Below are positions 7,896 through 16,839 of a stretch of DNA of 34,657 nt, one piece after another. Under the pieces are notes generated by a model. It saw nothing but the letters and a program-made list of their open reading frames with translations, did not search any database and was not told the origin of the DNA. The position numbers were made by a program, and so were the translations under genes. This DNA is from Azospirillum sp. (GTDB taxonomy: Bacteria; Pseudomonadota; Alphaproteobacteria; Azospirillales; Azospirillaceae). The number at the start of each line of letters is the position of its first letter. The stretch's first letter is position 1. Where the stretch lies: the NCBI GenBank assembly GCA_027486405.1, contig JAIXPD010000042.1, positions 1 through 34,657 of the forward strand. The letters are read 5' to 3'.

Positions 7896-9428
7896 TCACT
7901 GGATGTCGGCTTCTTCGATCTGCAGGCCGCCGTCGGCGACCTGGTTCAGGCCGGTGAGGTTCTTCACCTGCGCGGCCAGCAGATTTTCAACGCCGAGGAA
8001 CAGCCACGGCGCGTCCTTCCAGATTTGTTCCTGGGCGACGCGGTAGGCTTCGGCGCGCTTGGCGGTGTCGGCGGTGGCGATGCCGGTTTCGATGGCGGCG
8101 TCGACCGTCTCGTTCTTGTAATAGGCGACGTTGAAGAATTTGGGCGGGAAGCCCTTGCCCCACAGCAGCGGGCGCAGACCCCAATCGGCGTCGCCGGTGG
8201 AGGCCGACCAGCCGCCATACTGCATCTGCACGGTGGCGTCCTCCGGCTTCTCCACGCCCCAGACGCGGGCGGTTTCAACACCGGCTTCCAGCGGCGTGAC
8301 GGTGATCTTCACGCCGATCTGCGACAGCTGTTGTTGAACGAACTGCATCCCACGGATGAAGTTGGTGTTGTTGCGCCCGAACATCTCGGCTTCAAAGCCG
8401 TTGGGGTAGCCCGCTTCGGCCAGCAGCGCCTTGGCCTTGGCGAGATCGACCGTGTATTGCTCGGCCTGGGGAACGTGGAAGCCCAGCTTCGGCGGCAGCG
8501 GCGAGGGCAGCGGCCCGGCGAAGCCGCGATAGACGATCTTGGTCCAGGCGTTCTTGTCGATGGCGTAGTTCAGGGCCTGACGGACGCGCACGTCGTTGAA
8601 CGGCTTCTTCATCGTGTTCATCGCCACATAGCGGGCGATGATCGACGGGGCGTTGATGATGCTCAGGGCCGGGTTCTTCTCCACCATCGGGACCATTTCC
8701 GACGGCAGCGGGTAGACGAACTGCGCCTCGTTGGTTTGCAGCATGGCGATGCGGCTGCCGTTTTCCGGCACGCTGCGGAAGGTCACGCTGTCCACCTTGG
8801 GCAGGCCGGGCTTCCAATAATTCGTGTTCTTGGTGGCGACCATGGTGTCGGCCTGCCAGCTCACGAATTTGAAGGGGCCGGTGCCGACCGGATGGCGGCC
8901 AATCTCCTTGCCATAGGTCTCCAGCGCCTTCGGGCTGTGGATCATGGCGCCGGGGTGGGCCAGATTGTTGTTCAACGCGCCGAAGGGCTGGGCCAGCTTC
9001 AGGGTGATGGTGGTGTCATCCACCACGACGGTTTCGGCCAGCATCGCCAGCAGGCTTTGGCGCTTCAGCTTGTTGGCCGGGTTCGACAGGCGGTCGAAGT
9101 TGATCTTCACCGCCTGCGCGTTGAACGGCGTGCCGTCGTGGAAGGTCACGCCCTTGCGCAGCTTATAGGTGTATTCGGTGGCCGTGTCGTTGACGGTGAA
9201 GCTTTCCGCCAATTGCGGGATGAGCTTCATCTCCTTGTCAAAGGCGAACAGGCCCTGGAGCATGGTGCGGGTGGCCGATTGCGACAGCGTGTCGTTCACG
9301 TCGGCGGGATCCAGGGTGGTCAAATTGTCGGGCACACCGACGACCAGATCCTTGGCGGCAAAGGCGGCGTTGGTCAGCGCGGTGCAGCAGAGCAGACCGG
9401 CGACCAGGGGAAGGGCAAAGCGCGTCAC
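7896..9428 (-). CDS. gsiB: Periplasmic peptide-binding protein of the ABC importer (family 5)
   Basis: This 510-residue family-5 extracellular solute-binding protein has a signal peptide, hydrophobic [13 protein letters not shown] followed by [11 protein letters not shown], so export by Sec and cleavage near residue 24 are expected. Family features are [16 protein letters not shown], the block ending [17 protein letters not shown], and [14 protein letters not shown]. It lies between the fused ATPase (23 nt upstream) and the permeases. Members of the family bind di- to oligopeptides, glutathione, nickel or opines, so the ligand cannot be read from sequence. The adjacent peptidases suggest short peptides. 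Confidence 0.92.
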   Translation of the reverse strand: MTRFALPLVAGLLCCTALTNAAFAAKDLVVGVPDNLTTLDPADVNDTLSQSATRTMLQGLFAFDKEMKLIPQLAESFTVNDTATEYTYKLRKGVTFHDGTPFNAQAVKINFDRLSNPANKLKRQSLLAMLAETVVVDDTTITLKLAQPFGALNNNLAHPGAMIHSPKALETYGKEIGRHPVGTGPFKFVSWQADTMVATKNTNYWKPGLPKVDSVTFRSVPENGSRIAMLQTNEAQFVYPLPSEMVPMVEKNPALSIINAPSIIARYVAMNTMKKPFNDVRVRQALNYAIDKNAWTKIVYRGFAGPLPSPLPPKLGFHVPQAEQYTVDLAKAKALLAEAGYPNGFEAEMFGRNNTNFIRGMQFVQQQLSQIGVKITVTPLEAGVETARVWGVEKPEDATVQMQYGGWSASTGDADWGLRPLLWGKGFPPKFFNVAYYKNETVDAAIETGIATADTAKRAEAYRVAQEQIWKDAPWLFLGVENLLAAQVKNLTGLNQVADGGLQIEEADIQ

Positions 9429-9451
9429 GTCAAGTCTCCCGTTTTTTTGTT

Positions 9452-11349
<1,898 letters not shown>

Positions 11350-11353
<4 letters not shown>

Positions 11354-12195
11354 CGGCCTTGGCTTTCGGCGAAGAGGGCGGCGATGCGGCCCCACACCGG
11401 GCCGGGTGTGCCGGTACCGACCGGGCGGCCGTCGATGGTGGTGACGGGCGTGATTTCCTTGGTTGTGCTGGCGATCCACACCTCGTCCGCCGTGGCGAGT
11501 TCGATGGCGCGGACGTCGCGTTCGACGAAGGGAACCCCCGCCGTGGCGGCCAAACGCTGAATCACTTGGCGGGTGATGCCGACCAGGATGCGATGATCGG
11601 CGACCGGCGTGGCGATGGTCCCATCCTTGACGACGAAGACGTTGGTCGCCGCCCCTTCGGTGACGAAGCCGTCGCGGATCTGGATGGCGTCCACCACCCC
11701 GGCGTCGGTGGCGGCCTGTTGCGCCAGGACGCTGCCCAGCAGGGCGATGGTCTTCAGATCGCAGCGGCCCCACCGGATGTCGGGCATGGTCAGGGCGGCC
11801 ACCCCCTGTTCACGCCAGGTGGCGGCCGGGCGCTTCAGCGGGCTGACCATGCCGAAGACGGTCGGGGCCACCCCGGCGGGGAAGCCGTGGGCGCGGGTGG
11901 CGGCCGCGCCGCGCGTGACCTGAAGATAGACGGTCAGGTCGCCGTCGATGCCCGACTCCGCCGTCAAGCGTTCCAGGATGGCCAGCCAGTCCGCCGCGCT
12001 CATCCCGGTGTCGATGCGCAGGGCCGCCAGACCGCGTTGCAGGCGGGCGATGTGGGCCTCGGCCTCGAACAGGCGTCCGTTGTAGGCCGCCGTGACCTCA
12101 TACAGCCCGTCGGCGAACAGAAAGCCGCGATCGAGCGGCGACACCTGAACCTGATCCAGCGGCAGGTAGCGCCCGTTCCAGTAGGAGATGGTCAT
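11350..12195 (-). CDS. dat: D-amino-acid transaminase (class IV PLP enzyme)
   Basis: This 281-residue fold-type IV aminotransferase is like Bacillus D-alanine transaminase, which interconverts D-Ala and 2-oxoglutarate with pyruvate and D-Glu. Marks are [21 protein letters not shown] at the N-terminus, [12 protein letters not shown], the PLP lysine in [10 protein letters not shown] (K148), [15 protein letters not shown] and [14 protein letters not shown] 12195 fits the family N-terminus. The stop overlaps gsiA. Its presence at the head of a peptide-importer operon with a D-aminopeptidase suggests that released D-amino acids are transaminated. Branched-chain or 4-amino-4-deoxychorismate relatives are possible but fit the motifs less well. 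Confidence 0.9.
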
Positions 12196-12265
12196 CGGTT
12201 TCGGCCCTGGTTGAAACGAAGGAAGATCGCGGGGAAAGCGGTGGGGGATGCGGTGGGGCGGGGCG

Positions 12266-13168
12266 TCATCGCTCGCCCCGGCCCGCTTTGGGAACGACGT
12301 GCAGATAGGGCAGGATGCGTTCGGCCATGTCGGCGGCACGGTCCACCGTGTTGCTGCCGCTGCGCGCCAACGCCGCGCCCAGCGCCATGACCAGAGCCAT
12401 CATCCCGGTGGTGGAGCTGTGCAGAACCCCATGGTCGGCCCCGGCCAACAGGGTGACGTCCGCGTGCGGGACCACGGGTGAATCCGGGCTGTCGGTCAGC
12501 GCCAGGGTGCGGGCACCCAACTCGCGGGCGTGCAGCACATGCTCCACCGTGCGGCGGGAGTAGCGCGGGGTGGTGATGGCGATCATCAGGTCGCCCGGCT
12601 GCACCTTCATCAGGCGGCGGATCGAGCGTTCCGGCCCGGCGAACTCCACCGTGGCGATGGCCTGATCGACGTAGGGGTCGAGCATGTCGGCCAGGAAGGT
12701 CGCCATATAGGCGCTGTCGCCCATGCCGCAGGTGTAGACCCGCTTGGCGCTGCGAATCAGGCGGATCGCCTCCTCGCACTGTTCGGGCTGCAACAGGTCG
12801 AGCGTGCGGGCGATGTTGGCGGCGTCGGCGGCCAGCGATTCCCGGATGATTTCGGCGTGCGTGGTGTCGCGCGACACCGCCGCCCGCAGCTTTTCCACCG
12901 GGGCGAAGGTGGATTCGAAGGCGCGGAGCAGATCCTCGCGGAATTCCGGGTAGCCTTCATACCCCAGCGCGGTGGCGTAGCGGTTGACCGACGCCACCGA
13001 CACCTCGGCAGCCGCCGCCAACTCGCCGATTTTCAGCGTGGCGGTGCGGAAGGGATAGGCCAACGCCCAGGCTCCCACCCGCGCCAGCGCCGGGGGCAAC
13101 CGGGTTTGATGCTGCTCCATGCGAATCAGCAAGGATTCAGGCGCTGTGGAGGGGGAGGTCTGGTCCAT
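12266..13168 (-). CDS. MurR/RpiR-family regulator of the peptide operon
   Basis: This protein of about 300 residues has an N-terminal RpiR helix-turn-helix (KIGELAAAAEVSVASVNRYATALGY) and a SIS domain that binds phosphosugars in characterised members (VYTCGMGDSAYMATFLAD, ITTPRYSRRTVEHV). It is the first gene of the minus-strand cluster, 70 bp before dat. A GTG at 13201 in the same frame would add 11 residues. Neither start has a convincing ribosome binding site, and I prefer the ATG. MurR of E. coli senses MurNAc 6-phosphate, so a cell-wall-derived signal is attractive here, but the ligand is not known from sequence. Confidence 0.88.
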   Translation of the reverse strand: MDQTSPSTAPESLLIRMEQHQTRLPPALARVGAWALAYPFRTATLKIGELAAAAEVSVASVNRYATALGYEGYPEFREDLLRAFESTFAPVEKLRAAVSRDTTHAEIIRESLAADAANIARTLDLLQPEQCEEAIRLIRSAKRVYTCGMGDSAYMATFLADMLDPYVDQAIATVEFAGPERSIRRLMKVQPGDLMIAITTPRYSRRTVEHVLHARELGARTLALTDSPDSPVVPHADVTLLAGADHGVLHSSTTGMMALVMALGAALARSGSNTVDRAADMAERILPYLHVVPKAGRGER

Positions 13169-13245
13169 CGCGTCGGCGCTTCGATCGGTTGGGGATGTCA
13201 CCAGCGACGGATTATTGAGTTACACAAATTGGTCAATCCTGTAAA

Positions 13246-13255
13246 TGAATTTTCA
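13246..13255. promoter_or_regulatory. Candidate operator TGAA-TT-TTCA
   Basis: TGAATTTTCA reads as TGAA, TT, TTCA, a symmetrical 10-bp site about 80 bp upstream of the regulator ATG. A longer, looser symmetry, TTACA (13220-13224) and TGTAA (13240-13244), lies between it and the gene. Several RpiR-family sites are AT-rich TGAA/TTCA palindromes, so autoregulation is plausible but unproven. Confidence 0.3.
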
Positions 13256-13441
13256 GGCCGGGCGGTGTTTCGTTGGGGCGGCTGTCCGGGGGCATGAACC
13301 GCAAACCGCGCTGCGCAGGCGTGTGGTGGGGGGCAGGGGGATGGGGCGGCGAAACAGGCGGCGGTCTGGTCCGTTTGAGAAGCAAATCATCAGCGGGGAC
13401 TGGGTGTGAAGTGCCGTCAAAAAACCACTGCGGTCTTTGGC

Positions 13442-13454
13442 AATCGTTACGATT
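13442..13454. promoter_or_regulatory. Inverted repeat upstream of the CheY-like gene
   Basis: AATCGT (13442-13447) and ACGATT (13449-13454) are perfect 6-bp inverted arms around one T, about 60-75 bp upstream of the plus-strand receiver gene. Position and AT-richness suit a promoter-proximal operator. The binding protein is unknown. Confidence 0.35.
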
Positions 13455-13516
13455 TGTTGAGCAAGCTGCTGTAGTCTGCCGCCTTGCACTGATGCTCAGC
13501 GGGTTTGACCTCCGAT

Positions 13517-14530
13517 ATGCTGCCGTCCGGTTACGCCGCTCTTGAGATTCTCATTGTCGATGACATCGCGAACACGCGGCAGATTCTGCGGGCGATTTTG
13601 CGCCACATGGGATTCACCCGCGTCACCGAGGCCAGCGGCACGGCGGAAGCCCTGGCGCTCATCAAGGAGATCGGTCCCGATCTGATTTTCACCGATTGGG
13701 ACATGCCGGGGGCGAGCGGGCTGGATTTGATCCGCATCGTTCGCAGCCACCCCGAATCGCCGGACCCAACCGTGCCGATCATCCTGCTGACCGCGCATGG
13801 CGACCGGCAGTATGTGAAGGCCGGGCGGGATGCCGGGGCCACCGATTTCCTGGTGAAGCCGCTGGCTCCGGCGCGGATTCGCGACCGCATTCTGGACGTG
13901 GTCAGCCGCCCGCGCGGCTTTGTCAGCGCGCCCGGCTACAAGGGGCCGGACCGGCGGCGGACGGATCGCCCGGTGGTGCAGGACCGCCGCTCGCCGGAGG
14001 CCCCCGCCTCCGACGTGTTGCTGTTGCCGCCGGACGGCCTGTTGATGGCCAAGGTGTCGGGCGATGAATCGGCGGTGCGGCGCGCCCTGCAAAGCCGGGT
14101 GTCGATCCTGCGCACGTTGGCGGCGGTGTCGCACAGCGCCCCGCTGCAACGCCAGGGCGGCGGGGCTGTCAGCAGCATGATCGCCGCCGCCAACGCCGCC
14201 GCCGTCCGCGACGATCTGGAGCGCCTGGTCAGCGAGGCGTTGAGCGCGTTGGATCGTTGCGCCGACGCGCTGGCGCGCATGGGGGAACCGTTGGAGCGTT
14301 TCCGGCGCGGGGCGTTGGACCGCATGCCCTCGTCCGCCGGGCGGGTGATCGGCTCGCTGCAACGCCTGATCGCCGACCCGGTGCGGGTCGCCAACGATCC
14401 CGGCATCATCCGCCTGCATCTGTTGGCGATTCGCGCCATGCTGCGCGTCGGTGCCGATCCGGGGGCGGAGCGCACCGCCAGCGAACTGGCCAGCCAGATC
14501 GAAGCCCTGAGCCAGCGCCGCCGCGACTGA
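13517..14530 (+). CDS. CheY-like response regulator with an unassigned C-terminal helical region
   Basis: The protein is about 337 residues. Residues 10-130 form an intact receiver: acidic pair D15-D16, phosphoacceptor D60 in FTDWDMPG, T92 in LLTAHG and K114 in FLVKPL. A basic motif, YKGPDRRRTDRP (141-152), follows; I have seen GPDRRR linkers in other alphaproteobacterial receiver proteins. The remaining 180 residues are Ala/Leu/Arg-rich and predicted helical, with no DNA-binding or enzymatic domain that I recognise. A TTG at 13505 would add four residues; neither start has a clear ribosome binding site. No partner kinase gene is adjacent. Confidence 0.88.
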   Translation: MLPSGYAALEILIVDDIANTRQILRAILRHMGFTRVTEASGTAEALALIKEIGPDLIFTDWDMPGASGLDLIRIVRSHPESPDPTVPIILLTAHGDRQYVKAGRDAGATDFLVKPLAPARIRDRILDVVSRPRGFVSAPGYKGPDRRRTDRPVVQDRRSPEAPASDVLLLPPDGLLMAKVSGDESAVRRALQSRVSILRTLAAVSHSAPLQRQGGGAVSSMIAAANAAAVRDDLERLVSEALSALDRCADALARMGEPLERFRRGALDRMPSSAGRVIGSLQRLIADPVRVANDPGIIRLHLLAIRAMLRVGADPGAERTASELASQIEALSQRRRD

Positions 14531-14573
14531 GTGAACGCCGGTCCGTTGGACGTGGAACGCTGCGTCTGCGACA

Positions 14574-14607
14574 TAAAGTGCACTTTAGATTATTAAAGTT
14601 GACTTTA
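14574..14607. promoter_or_regulatory. Tandem palindromic operators upstream of the MerR gene
   Basis: TAAAGTGCACTTTA (14574-14587) is a perfect 14-bp palindrome. TAAAGTTGACTTTA (14594-14607) repeats it with the same 6-bp arms and a different centre. The copies are offset by 20 bp, about two helical turns. They lie 60-90 bp upstream of the MerR start in an otherwise GC-rich region. They are the obvious candidate binding sites for the MerR protein, controlling itself and the acyl-CoA ligase gene. Confidence 0.7.
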
Positions 14608-14629
14608 CCAAGTGCTCGTGGCGCAATCC

Positions 14630-14652
14630 GTTGCAACAGGGGCGGTTGCAAC
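14630..14652. repeat. Two copies of the palindrome GTTGCAAC in the MerR leader
   Basis: GTTGCAAC occurs at 14630-14637 and again at 14645-14652, offset by 15 bp, with the flanking bases also similar. The second copy directly abuts the ribosome binding site. The pair could be a second regulator site or part of a leader hairpin. Function unknown. Confidence 0.4.
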
Positions 14653-14665
14653 GGGAGGAGCGGGC

Positions 14666-15070
14666 ATGAGCGATCGCGACCAGGTGTATGGCGTGACGGA
14701 GCTGGCGGCGGAGTTCGATCTGACGCCGCAGGCGCTGCGCTTTTACGAGGAAAAAGGGCTGTTGACGCCGCAGCGCGCGGGCGGTCGGCGGGTGTTCACC
14801 TACCGCGACCGGGCGCGCCTGATCCTGATCCTGAAATTCCGCCGAGTCGGCTTTTCGCTGGAGCAGATCGCCGAGTATCTCGCCCATTACCGCTCCGGGC
14901 AGCCCAGCGCGCGGCAATATCGCGACGGTTTGACCAAGATTCGCGACCGCCTGTCCGCGTTGGAGCGGATGCAAAGCGAGATTGCCGAGATCGTTGGCGA
15001 GTTGAAGGCGATGGAGCGGGACGCCGAAGCCCGGCTGGCCGCCTGTGAGCTGCCCTTGGCCGCCGAATGA
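14666..15070 (+). CDS. MerR-family transcriptional regulator (LiuR-like)
   Basis: This 134-residue MerR-type protein has an N-terminal winged helix-turn-helix (YGVTELAAEFDLTPQALRFYEEKGLL, then TYRDRARLILILKFRRVGFSLEQI) and a C-terminal coiled-coil dimerisation helix. It lacks the clustered cysteines of metal-sensing members. Related regulators without metal sites control fatty-acid or branched-chain acyl-CoA genes. The start at 14666 follows a strong GGGAGGAG site (14653-14660), which overrules an upstream in-frame start at 14612. The stop overlaps a potential ATG of the downstream acyl-CoA ligase frame, and the pair is evidently one operon. Confidence 0.92.
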   Translation: MSDRDQVYGVTELAAEFDLTPQALRFYEEKGLLTPQRAGGRRVFTYRDRARLILILKFRRVGFSLEQIAEYLAHYRSGQPSARQYRDGLTKIRDRLSALERMQSEIAEIVGELKAMERDAEARLAACELPLAAE

Positions 15071-15129
15071 CCGCCAAAATCATCGAAACCGCCAAAACCA
15101 CAGAAAACAGGAAATGGGGAGTGATGCCG

Positions 15130-16785
15130 ATGCTGCGTGGATTGATGATGGATTCGCCGCTGCTGGTGACGATGGCGTTGCGCCACGCCGCGCTGTACCA
15201 CGCCGACACCGAAATCGTGTCGCGCACCACCGAAGGGCCGATACACCGCTACACCTACGCGGACGCCTGGGGGCGCGCGCAAAAGCTGGCGCACGCGCTG
15301 GCCAGGCTGGGTCTGCAACCCGGCGACCGGGTGGGAACGCTGGCCTGGAACGGCTATCGCCATTTGGAATGCTATTACGCCATCAGCGGTTCGGGCATGG
15401 TCTGCCACACCATCAACCCGCGCCTGTTCCCCGAACAGATCGCCTACATCATCAACCACGCGCAGGATCAGGTGCTGTTCACCGACCTGACCTTTCTGCC
15501 GCTGCTGGAGGGCTTGGCCAGCCATCTGACCGGGGTGCGCGCGATTGTGGTGATGACCGACGCCGCTCACATGCCGGCCTCCAGCCTGCCGAATCTGCGC
15601 TGTTATGAGGATCTGATCGCGGACGAGCCGGACGTCTTCGATTGGCCGGAGCTGGACGAGAACACGGCGTGCAGCATGTGCTACACCTCCGGGACCACCG
15701 GCAACCCGAAAGGCGTGCTGTACAGCCACCGGTCGTCGGTGCTGCACGCGCTGTCCGCCTGCTTGCCCGACGTGTTCGACCTGTCCGCGTCCGATGTGGT
15801 GCTGCCGGTGGTCCCGATGTTCCACGTCAACGCCTGGGGCATCCCCTACGCCGCGCCGATGGTGGGGGCCAAGCTGGTGTTTCCGGGAGCCAAGCTGGAT
15901 GGGGCCAGCCTGCACGAGCTGTTCATCGGCGAGAGTGTGACCAACACCGCCGGGGTTCCCACCGTCTGGCTCGCCCTGCTGAATTGGCTGGACGCCAACA
16001 AGAAGACGCTGGGCACGCTGCGCCGGGTGGCGATCGGCGGATCGGCCTGCCCGCCGGTGATGATCCAGCGCTTCAAGGATTTCGGGGTGCAGGTGCTGCA
16101 CGCCTGGGGCATGACGGAAACCAGCCCGCTTGGCCTTGCCAACATGCCCAAGGCCAAGCACGCCGGGCAGGATGACGAGGCGGCCTTGGCGCTGGCCTCC
16201 AAGCAGGGTCGGCCGATCTGCGGTGTCGAGTTCCGTGTGGTCGATGGCGGCGGGGCCGACGTGCCGCGCGATGGCAAGAGCTTCGGGCGTTTTCTGGTGC
16301 GTGGCTCCTGGGTCTGCTCGGCCTATTTCGGTCTGGACGGCAGCGCGGCGCACGAGGTGATTCCCGGTTGGTTCGAAACCGGCGATGTGGTGACGATGGA
16401 CGCCGACGGCTATGTGCAGATCGTCGACCGCACCAAGGACGTCATCAAGTCGGGCGGGGAGTGGATCAGCTCCATCGATCTGGAAAACATCGCGGTCGGC
16501 CATCCCGCCGTGCAGGAGGCCGCCGCCGTGGCCATGCCCGATGAGAAATGGGGCGAGCGTCCGTTGCTGGTGGTGGTGCTGAAGGACGGGGCCAGCCTGA
16601 CCAAGGAGGAGCTGTTGGCGGTGTTCGACGGCAAGGTTGCCAAATGGTGCATCCCCAACGACGTTCGCTTCGTCGAGTCGCTGCCCCACACCGCCACCGG
16701 CAAGCTGTTGAAAAGCAGCATCCGCGACCAGGTGACGGCCCAGCCCGCGCCCTGCCAGCCCGCGCCCTGCCAGCCCGCGCCCTGA
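15130..16785 (+). CDS. Medium/long-chain acyl-CoA ligase (AlkK-like, AMP-forming)
   Basis: This 551-residue enzyme of the ANL superfamily activates a carboxylic acid with ATP to an acyl-adenylate and then a CoA thioester. Marks are the P-loop [16 protein letters not shown], the adenylate motif [10 protein letters not shown], the hinge-region GWFETGDVV and [16 protein letters not shown], and the C-terminal lysine in [10 protein letters not shown]. The start [13 protein letters not shown] matches AlkK-type N-termini and lies 8 nt after GGGGAG. In-frame ATGs at 15067 and 15124 are less well placed. The C-terminus is odd: three 15-bp repeats add [14 protein letters not shown] after the normal end. 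Related proteins also include methylthiopropionyl-CoA ligases, so chain length is uncertain. Confidence 0.93.
   Translation: MLRGLMMDSPLLVTMALRHAALYHADTEIVSRTTEGPIHRYTYADAWGRAQKLAHALARLGLQPGDRVGTLAWNGYRHLECYYAISGSGMVCHTINPRLFPEQIAYIINHAQDQVLFTDLTFLPLLEGLASHLTGVRAIVVMTDAAHMPASSLPNLRCYEDLIADEPDVFDWPELDENTACSMCYTSGTTGNPKGVLYSHRSSVLHALSACLPDVFDLSASDVVLPVVPMFHVNAWGIPYAAPMVGAKLVFPGAKLDGASLHELFIGESVTNTAGVPTVWLALLNWLDANKKTLGTLRRVAIGGSACPPVMIQRFKDFGVQVLHAWGMTETSPLGLANMPKAKHAGQDDEAALALASKQGRPICGVEFRVVDGGGADVPRDGKSFGRFLVRGSWVCSAYFGLDGSAAHEVIPGWFETGDVVTMDADGYVQIVDRTKDVIKSGGEWISSIDLENIAVGHPAVQEAAAVAMPDEKWGERPLLVVVLKDGASLTKEELLAVFDGKVAKWCIPNDVRFVESLPHTATGKLLKSSIRDQVTAQPAPCQPAPCQPAP
16741..16785 (+). repeat. 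Three 15-bp in-frame tandem repeats ending in the stop codon
   Basis: CAGCCCGCGCCCTGC is present at 16741-16755 and 16756-16770. The third copy, 16771-16785, differs only in its last base, which turns the Cys codon TGC into the stop TGA. The units encode [10 protein letters not shown] and QPAP-stop. The copy number would change the tail length by five residues per unit without shifting the frame. Confidence 0.85.
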
Positions 16786-16797
16786 TGGTGGCAAGCA

Positions 16798-16839
16798 CGT
16801 GCGCTCAGGCGGCTTCGCGCGAAGCCGCCTGAGCGCACG
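16798..16839. terminator. 42-bp perfect palindrome between convergent genes
   Basis: The stretch is a perfect palindrome with 21-bp arms and no spacer, centred between 16818 and 16819 on TTCGC/GCGAA. It starts 13 bp after the CoA-ligase stop and contains the last codons and TGA (16807-16805) of the opposing gene. Either transcript would form a very stable stem with a tight loop. No T-run follows on either side, so termination may be Rho-assisted. Alternatively it protects both 3' ends. Confidence 0.6.

Larger units (their letters stand above)
13202..13516. other. Divergent promoter region between the rpiR-type and receiver genes
   Basis: About 315 bp, markedly AT-richer at both ends than the surrounding genes. 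It contains an AT-rich block next to the regulator start (13210-13255) and a 13-bp inverted repeat (13442-13454) before the receiver gene. No coding potential is recognisable in between. Confidence 0.6.

Noticed and set aside
14429..14657. Possible transposon or prophage boundary near the shift from minus-strand to plus-strand genes
   Set aside because: No terminal repeats, transposase, integrase or tRNA remnant; the change of strand is ordinary.
16741..16785. Tandem 15-bp repeats considered as a regulatory repeat downstream of the gene
   Set aside because: They are in frame with the acyl-CoA ligase and contain its stop codon, so they are the coding C-terminus.
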